Source: Aspidiotus rigidus
Taxonomy: Eukaryota > Arthropoda > Insecta > Hemiptera > Diaspididae
NCBI GenBank assembly: GCA_035079385.1
Contig: JAVHKY010000054.1
Span: forward strand, 2,581,501-2,645,500
Length of the DNA stretch: 64,000 nt
Direction: 5' to 3'
In this document: in pieces, positions 57,131 to 64,000 of the stretch
Layout of the letters: each line of letters starts with the position of its first letter
Position numbering within the stretch: the stretch's first letter is position 1
Made by a program: the position numbers and the translations under genes
The notes under the pieces: generated by a model
Told to the model about the DNA's origin: nothing
The model's database searches: none
Seen by the model: only the letters and a program-made list of their open reading frames with translations

Positions 57131-58249
57131 ATGATGAAGACGAGTGCAACAATACGAAGGGCTAAATTCCTGTCACTATTCATTTTTTCCTCAATTCTAG
57201 CTGATGATAAACAGGTAAAAATTCCTGATGAAGGGGGTTTGATTGAATTAATTGGCGAGATCGGTTCACATTTTGATGACTCGCGAGTTCAGTCCCGATT
57301 TCACTGGATAGTCCTATGAAGACGATTCAGGTCGTATTTCTTGATGGAATTTCTCTAGTGGACAGACGGAAAAGTAGACAGAATAGTAAAGAATGTCCTG
57401 GTGGAGCCAAATAAAATATGGAGATCATTTTTATTGTCTTTTTATAGTTGCTCGATCCAGCTACCATTTAAGGCAAAATAATTTTTGATGGCGGATGAAG
57501 GCGCAATAAAGACATCAATCAACTTAAAACTCTTGGTGACGTCATCAACATCCGTGACGTCTAGTATACATATTTTAAGCTAATTAGCTTTCAGGGACTC
57601 ACTCTCTCCGCTTATTCAGTCCCGTTCTTGGTCTGATATAATAAGCAAATCATTCTGGATCACAAATTTTCTGGGTGGGCCGGGGAGGGTAACCAACTCA
57701 GACTTGGACTCACAAATGTCCAATAGAGTTTAACCCGCAGACTTCTAATAGATGGCTGGGGTGTCGATGACGGTGAAGCCATTAAAAAGAGGAAATCAAG
57801 TCCCAAACTTGCGAATTTTCGTTGGCGATAAAGGCACAGTAAAGAAATCGACCAGTTTAGACCTCCTTGTGATGTCATCATCATCCGTTGAATAAGCATG
57901 CACGTCATCACCATCTGTGACGTCATTAATTCGTGACGTCATCAGCTTGAATTTGCCTGCGACATCATCAACATTCCTCTCTTCTTTCCTTTAGACTAGC
58001 GAATTTCTGGATCAAGTTGCGAGTATACTGCATGCTAGGCCTAGTATAACCTAGTATGAGGGTCAACTCGGCCTTGTGGTTTTTCAGCAGTGGCTTAGTT
58101 TAAAGCTGCTATAGTATACTATATTTTCGGACAGGGGGACTCAAACTCGGACGTCAAAGAGGTTAGAAAAGTTGTGAACAGGAGTGAGTTTATTATAAAA
58201 AGTTCTTCGCTCAAAAAAGCCCTGCCCGAACCTAACCCCATTCCCCCCT
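57131..58249. repeat. Dispersed-repeat DNA with TGACGTCA and CTAG-rich words
   Basis: TGACGTCA occurs near 57538, 57919 and 57937, with close variants near 57557 and 57902. CTAGGCCTAGTATAACCTAG near 58035 is one example of the CTAG-rich family. No protein is supported before the Penelope-like remains. Confidence 0.5.
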
Positions 58250-59708
58250 CCTCTAGGGGCTTCCTAAGGTGCACAACAGGAATACTACTATGCGGCTTGT
58301 CGTGTCCTGCGTCTCCCCTCCCCGCTTATTTTCTGGCCAAGTTTTTGGATCGTTGGTTCAAATCTCGAATCGAGTAAGAGTCCCCTTACTCCGTTGAACA
58401 TTCGGTTTCTTTGGCCGATACGCTCAAACATGATACTCTACCTCCTCTGCTCATTTGATGTAGTCGGCCTTTTTCCAAATATACAAAAGGCCCATACTAT
58501 GCTGTATATGAGTGACCTACTTGTCAAGTTCGATACTCCTCATAACGAGTCACAGGAATTTTTTAACCTTCTTAATGTGTGCTAGTCACCTAACTTCTGT
58601 AAGTTCAATGGGAAATTTTACGAGTTTCCTGAGGAGATAGACATCCCCATCGGCTCTCCTTTGGTCTCTCTCGTTTCGGAGATATTCATGTCCAGATTTG
58701 AGGTTAACTTGTTTTCCTCTGGTCAAGAGCTACTGAGTCACATCCATTACTGGCACCGATATGTGGACGATATATTATGTGCGTGGAGGACCGGTCCTCA
58801 AGAACTCCTTGGTTAGTTTCTTAAACATCTGAATAAAATGTATCCCTCCATCAAATTCACTATAGAAATTGGAGGTTCTTCCATAAACTTTCTGGATCTC
58901 ACTATCTCTGAAAGAGATGGGATGTATTCAGAAAGGATACTTCGATCGATACAGTTGTCCACGGATCGTCCTTCTGTCCATTTTCTCATAAGATCGCTGG
59001 CTTTAATATTTATATTCATCGACTAACCAGCATCCCGCTGAGTCAGCCAGCTTGCGACCATTAAGCACTTGGCCGCTGTGAATGAGGTCAACTTGGACAT
59101 TGATCATGTGGTCCGTAAAAAGCTTACGTGGAAGGGCCTTGATTCTACCTCCTCCCTCCCCCACGATCTGAGTTGTAATAATGATAATAAAAAACTATGT
59201 TGGATCAAGCTCCCGTATTTGGTTGAATTTTCATCCAAGCTGACTCGTGTCCTCCGCCCCTAATTGGCTTCAGGCCTGCCTTTTATAACCTCACTACGGC
59301 GAAGGGTTTGTTTGTTAGGCTAAAGGACCCCATCCCGCGGGGGAGAGGAGTGGGGTGTACAGATTGGAGTGCAAGGACTGTAACGGCGTACACATAGGTG
59401 AGACGGGTCACCAGCTCGGAATTCGAGTAGAGGAACACCATAAGGCCCGGAGAAAAGGAAACTTAGGTGATTCAGCCTTTGCGGACAACCTTGTCCCCAG
59501 TGGTCATGGTTTCAAGGAAGGGTCAGCTACCCTCCTCCACAAAGACAGCTCTTACTTTAAGCGTATTGCGCTGGAAAATATTGAAATAGTGCGTCATCTG
59601 AACAGTGACGATGTTACCGTACTCAACAGGTATTTTCCCGACGAAGGTTTACTTGAATTGGTCTACGAGCTTGAGTCACCTCGCGAAGGCTCGCTCGTTC
59701 AATCTTGA
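58250..59708 (+). pseudogene. Penelope-like element: broken reverse transcriptase plus GIY-YIG endonuclease
   Basis: Penelope-like elements copy RNA into DNA with an RT related to telomerase and cut targets with a GIY-YIG nuclease. Visible in order: AYFLAKFLDRWF (about 58310-58355), then after a frameshift SFDVVGLFPNI (Asp codon 58457-58459), a KFNGKFYEFP block, IGSPLVSLVSEIFMSRFE, WHRYVDDIL (RYVDD 58757-58771), LNKMYPSIKFTIE and INFLDLTI. In-frame stops lie at 58583-58585, 58814-58816, 59024-59026 and 59039-59041, and another frameshift before 59340. The last 117 residues (59352-59708) stay open. They carry GVY and HIG in place of GIY and YIG, CKDC, an R...EHH segment and LENIEI. An expected zinc-site histidine after SAFAD reads Asn. 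The N-terminus is missing; the copy is inactive. Confidence 0.85.
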
Positions 59709-59919
59709 TCTCGTTGGTATTCTGTTTTACAAGTCGCATCTGGGTGAGTGGCGTCCTAACTTTGCCCGATGATGGTTTGTTAACCGAAAGATCTCGCATC
59801 TTCTTCTGATTATCTGCGGCCATTGCAATCAGTCTTTTACATTACTCTTTGAGTATTTCGTAATTAAAGCCTGCCTCTTGAACAATGTAGTCACGTTTGA
59901 TAGCGAGAAATTATTCGAG
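59709..59919. other. Short non-coding link after the Penelope-like element
   Basis: No gene is seen. The stretch joins the endonuclease stop to the direct duplication; whether it is part of the element's 3' UTR is unclear. Confidence 0.4.
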
Positions 59920-60882
59920 GAAACCAGGTAGCCAATAGAAACGCAGCATTTAGACCAATAGAGTGAACCAATCACTAAGCAGTACGAGTATGTTTTAGCT
60001 AATAAGAACACAATGTCATATTATTGTAAGAATAAGTTTCTAAGAGTGAACCAATCACAACAGAGCCCTATTATAGCCAATAAGATCGCAACGTATACTA
60101 TAAAAACTCATGTTTGAGGACAATTGCGACACAATCGATGATGGGATACACCTGAAAATACTCTTGTAAAAGCAACTAATAAAGTAGAATTGTACATTAG
60201 GTCAACTTTTCATAGTAGTGCACTACTTACAGTCTTACACCTTACTCGATAGCTAATCTCCATGCTAGGTGTACTTTCAAACTAGGATAATCCATAACGG
60301 GTAGTTTAAGTCCAGTTTAGGCCTAGTTTACAGCAATTACAGCTAGTATAGCCTCATATAGTGTATGCTAAGACTCAAACCCAGAGAAGAAGAACAGAAC
60401 CAACCAATAAGATGAAAGGAAACCAGGTAGACAATAGAAACACAGCATTTAGACCAATAGAGTGAACCACTCACTAAGCAGTATGTTTTAGCCAATAAGA
60501 AGACAATGTCATATTATTGCAAGAATAAGTTTCTAAGAGTGAACCAATCACAACAGTGCCCTATTATAGCCAATAAGGTCACAGTGTTATACTATAAAAA
60601 CTCATATTTGAGGCCTTGTTCTACAGTTGCGACACATTCAATGATGGGATAAGACCTGAAAGTACTCATATAAAAGTAACTAATAAAGTAGAATTGTACA
60701 TTTGGTCAACTTTTCATAGTGGTGCACTACTTACACCTTACTCGATAGCTAATCTCTATGCTAGGTGTAGTTTCAAACTAGGATAATCCAATGACAGGTA
60801 GTTTAAGTCCAGTTTAGACCTAGTTTACAGTAATTACAGTTAGTATAGCCTCATAATACTGTATGCTAAGACTTGAACCCAG
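59920..60882 (+). repeat. 464-bp direct duplication with CCAAT boxes, TATA box and AATAAA (LTR-like)
   Basis: 59920-60383 and 60419-60882 are near-identical direct copies at an offset of 499 bp, separated by 35 bp. Both contain several CCAAT or ATTGG-type boxes, then TATAAAAA (60099 and 60593) and, further on, ACTAATAAAGTAGAATTG with AATAAA (60178-60183 in copy 1). Promoter and poly(A) signals in one repeat are the layout of an LTR. No gag-pol lies between them. It could be a tandem solo-LTR pair, or the pseudo-LTR of a Penelope-like element given the remains just upstream. Confidence 0.85.
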
Positions 60883-60945
60883 CCTTGCACATTTCTGGAT
60901 TGGGTCGAGGGCTCAAGGTTCTGAGTACAACCACGAAAGCTCGTC

Positions 60946-61067
60946 CATAAATTACGTGAGGCATTTAGAGGAAGAGTGTCCAGCCTAATCTCACCAAATC
61001 TCACGATATCTCACCGTAGGCTGTGAGAAGTTGGAAAATCGCAAAAACCACACGTGATTCATGGACG
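60946..61067. mobile_element. Small inverted-repeat element, CGTCCATAAATTACGTG ends
   Basis: The left end CGTCCATAAATTACGTGAGG pairs with the reverse complement of CGTCCATGAATCACGTGTGG at the right, about 122 bp apart. The interior contains CTCACCAAATCTCACG and GGCTGTGAGAAG, further partly complementary words. No target duplication was seen. The left-end motif ATTACGTGAGGC recurs alone near 25129. Confidence 0.6.
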
Positions 61068-63963
61068 CCCACCGAGGAGGATTAACTCAGCCACGCAGAT
61101 TTTCATTGGTGGAATGGGGTGGGATGCCGATAAACACATTAAAAATGTCAAAACTATTCTATCAATTTCCAAATCAAAGAACCTATTGGCGGTTAAGGTG
61201 ACAATCTTCTTTCAACGAACGTAATTCAACTCGAAACACTCCTTTCCTCTACTCGAACATTTTCAATTCTATCTTAGGAACGGAAGCAGCATAAGTCAAG
61301 CACAATCTATTGATCTACTTTGTAACTTCAAAACTCACCTTATGGGCAACTATTTCGGTGACTCACTACAGCCAAGAAGTGAAATTATTTTATTGCGAAA
61401 ACCTCTTCCGACTTCTTTATCTTCTATATAGTGGCCAAAATCCCGACGAAATCGCTCAATTACCGTAAAGAGGTCAGTAAGTTTTTCTCGTTAATTAATT
61501 CTTTGAAATAGTTGTATTCTCTAAAAGTTATCCCCGATATCTACTCGTCAGGTCACGACGTATGACGACACTTTCGTCGTGGTAATAACGATGATTCATA
61601 AAACGCGACTCTCCAAACGTGAATATTGTTCTCTTCACTGCGTATAAACTCGCAGCTAGTAATAATTTTGTAGCGCGCAGCCTAAATTATAGTTCACTGC
61701 TCAGTGGGAACCGTCACAATCTTTTCTTTTTCGATTTCGGATACATCGTTCACGAGTGTATACTTAAATTTATGATTATTCTACTCGTAAACAATGGAGT
61801 AAGAAAATTTCACAGCATTCCTCACGCGTCTTTCTTTTAGTCGCCTGGTATACGGAAGGGCATTTTACTTTCATTTCTTCATACATTTTTTGAAACAAGA
61901 GAATCGGTGTCGGAGGACTCACGGTAGATCTCGTCTGATTACCTTCGGAAATTTCAAATCACTCTCGTAAAAAAAATGGCAACACTGCCGCTGAGCGGAC
62001 AAGAAGTACGAAAAAGCGGAAAATATAGGCGACGCGAATCACATTATAAAGCTAGTTGTTACTTCGTTTTCTTCACTTCACGTGTGGGCGCGATGTATCG
62101 TCAGTTTGAGCATCTTATAACATTAGCCTATTCTGTGTTAGGCCGGTTCGATAGTAAAGTCGTGCCAACCGCGTCTAATACATAACTCTTTCAAATCTGG
62201 ACGCTGTAGCTATTGTTTCAACAATACACCATTTCCGGTTTGTATTTCTACTGAACTCGCTACTCTACCCACCGCGTGAAGCGAATACGATGTGGCCCAC
62301 ACTCGCTGGAGGAATCAACTACTCCATCTTTTTAACATCTATATGCTTTATAAAGTATTGTAGAAAATTTCGGACCAAGAGTTGCAGCAGTGAGCGAGTA
62401 AAGAGCGATCGAATTACATTCTGTTGCGCTTGCTGGGATAAAACGCATGTTATAGCAGTTTTTTATTCCAGAGTTTCCTCTCAGTCGAAGCAACAGTAAG
62501 AAGACTTTTGCAGCCAATGAATTGGGGCCCTCCTCACCCCTTGCTACGATAAAACCGTATCACACGCGCTACAATCACCATTATGTCTTCCATGGCGATT
62601 TGAGAAGTTCCCTTCGATGTCCTATCCCGAACGGACCAGAAAGTCAGTTTTCAGCCCAGGTATTGGGAGATTGGTTCGGATGGTCAGGAGCTTGGATGAA
62701 GATTATTGGGATAACGACTTCGGAAAACGTGTAGCAAGGAGACCGTAGGGAGACGAAATGGAATTGAAGATTGCACCACTTGAAAATAAGTGACAGGTTG
62801 AACAATTATATATGGCTGGTAACTCGGTTAGGTAGACCGATGTGGAAGACCTGACTATTTCCTTTTGAGTACATAACCCTTGATTTTTGGGGAAGACTCT
62901 AAGCCGTAGAGCATGTTTACGAACCAAAAATTGAGGGAGACCAAGTGAAAGAACAATCATCCGTAGCAGAAAAAGCTCCAAGGGGGTGACGTAGCGATGG
63001 AAGTCCGAGGTTGGTTCGAAGTTTGTGTTCACGATCCAGGACAGATTGAGGGCAGAAAATATGGTTTTGAACACTGGAGGACGATCGTGAAAAATATGGT
63101 TGCAAGGGTGAAAAGTAGTTTATGAGTCTGGAAACCCATAAAAAGCCCTCGGAGTATGACAGGCTGAAGAAGCTCCGATGATATCGATGAGAGTTTTTCA
63201 GGATTAACCTAGACTTGACGCCTCACGTTAACATCGATTTTTCTGAGTATCTACAATCGCTTACAACCTTTCTCCAGATTGGAGTGCTCATCAGACTTCA
63301 TCTGCTTCCTAGACCAATTCTGTGCATGTTTGCGTCTCCAAATATTCCACCCATATCGTCGGATGTGTCTTGATGTAAATTTCGTTCCACATTTTCCTTG
63401 TAGAGCGACATCAACGCAGGCTGAGAATGGCAGACGAAAGCTCATGAAGTGCGAATATAACTTCATCATGAATGAAATATTAATTCTTTAGAATTTATCA
63501 CCGATAAAAATAAAATTTCTTTCTACAAAGGAAGACGGATTCTTGTTCGCACTCGTTATAAGAGCTCAGTGCAAACACCCGAATTGTCAGCAAACAACGA
63601 GAGTAGAACGGAAAGAAAGAAGCGATTCGTATATAAGACGGAGGCGAAAATTTAGCAAGAGTTGAAAGTTTAATAAGGAGTACCTACATAAATAACAATA
63701 CGACTACTTGTTACATTATGAACGCTAACATAAACATCACCATTACAATACTGTACTTACTGGTGTTACATTCCTAACAATATTGATGACTAAATTCTTT
63801 TATTATTTTTTTTTTTGCGTGTATGTTCTATTGTTATCAATTCGGTAGGTAAAGGGTAATCAGAAATTGAATTGATGAATGTCAGATTGTGGTCGATATT
63901 GAAGAATAACCCTTCTCCTTTTTTTTACTTCGGAGGTTCACGAGACATAAAGGTGTACAAAAG
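61068..63963. other. Unique-looking, CpG-containing non-coding island
   Basis: From about 61440 the sequence is high-complexity and CpG-containing with few visible repeats. Frames at 61976-62185, 62290-62499, 62703-63074 (minus) and 63251-63469 (minus) lack convincing domains. It may belong to a gene outside the window. Confidence 0.4.
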
Positions 63964-64000
63964 ATGACAACAACAACAACAACAACGATGACGATGATAA
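63964..64000 (+). repeat. Trinucleotide microsatellite (ACA)n then (GAT)n
   Basis: GACAACAACAACAACAACAACG followed by ATGACGATGATAA runs to the window edge. The tract probably continues beyond it. Confidence 0.85.

Noticed and set aside
63251..63469. 72-residue minus-strand frame with Cys, His and Trp residues resembling a zinc finger
   Set aside because: The Cys/His spacing fits no finger class I can name, and the frame is isolated.

Overview
The window is eukaryotic and most likely from an arthropod, probably an insect. It is AT-rich and gene-poor and carries long homopolymer runs. It holds animal retroelements (R1-, RTE- and Penelope-like), several families of cut-and-paste DNA transposon remnants, satellites, and one large intronless ankyrin gene with a TATA-like box and an AATAAA signal. 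Nothing supports a bacterial or phage origin: there are no operons, no ribosome-binding-site-led gene strings and no rRNA or tRNA genes. The species cannot be named from sequence alone.

Layout. 1-6.65 kb: non-coding DNA, a small inverted-repeat element (2192-2400), a 45-bp minisatellite whose homogenised core (3425-4185) is flanked by old decayed copies, a TGACGTCA-rich dispersed repeat, and two non-autonomous elements (5642-5966 and 6207-6644). 6.65-10 kb: unique-looking non-coding DNA. 10.1-12.95 kb: a 176/180-bp satellite with a dimeric higher-order period. 13-15.3 kb: decayed repeats. 16.1-17.25 kb: a unique island. 18.44-22.36 kb: a large inverted-repeat element with an AT-rich core, a second TTAA-flanked element, and a hAT-like element with a perfect 8-bp target duplication. 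22.4-25.5 kb: another island. 26.7-29.9 kb: a CACTA-type foldback element and a hAT-like element containing seven 220-bp tandem units. 30-36.5 kb: a unique island, then a pogo/Tigger-like element, a 228-bp element, a 1.2-kb foldback and an 84-bp mini-element. 37-39.1 kb: dispersed repeats.

39.2-42.94 kb: a strikingly A-rich R1-like LINE with few lesions. 43.08-43.94 kb: a second copy of the foldback family. 46.16-48.41 kb, minus strand: the only convincing intact host-type gene, a 749-residue ankyrin-repeat protein with an RTRR site before a 100-residue tail. 48.9-50.69 kb, minus strand: an RTE-like reverse transcriptase pseudogene. 53.4-55.64 kb: a LINE C-terminal scrap and a 388-bp tandem repeat. 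58.25-59.71 kb: a Penelope-like element with a broken reverse transcriptase and an open GIY-YIG endonuclease. 59.92-60.88 kb: a 464-bp direct duplication with CCAAT and TATA boxes.

How it fits together. This looks like a transposon-dense interval in which 1-3 kb blocks of unique, CpG-containing non-coding DNA alternate with repeat blocks. The mobile elements are mostly non-autonomous, so their mobility would depend on transposases encoded elsewhere. Several satellites appear to have grown from pieces of transposons or dispersed repeats, and this local conversion of mobile DNA into tandem arrays is the most interesting theme here.
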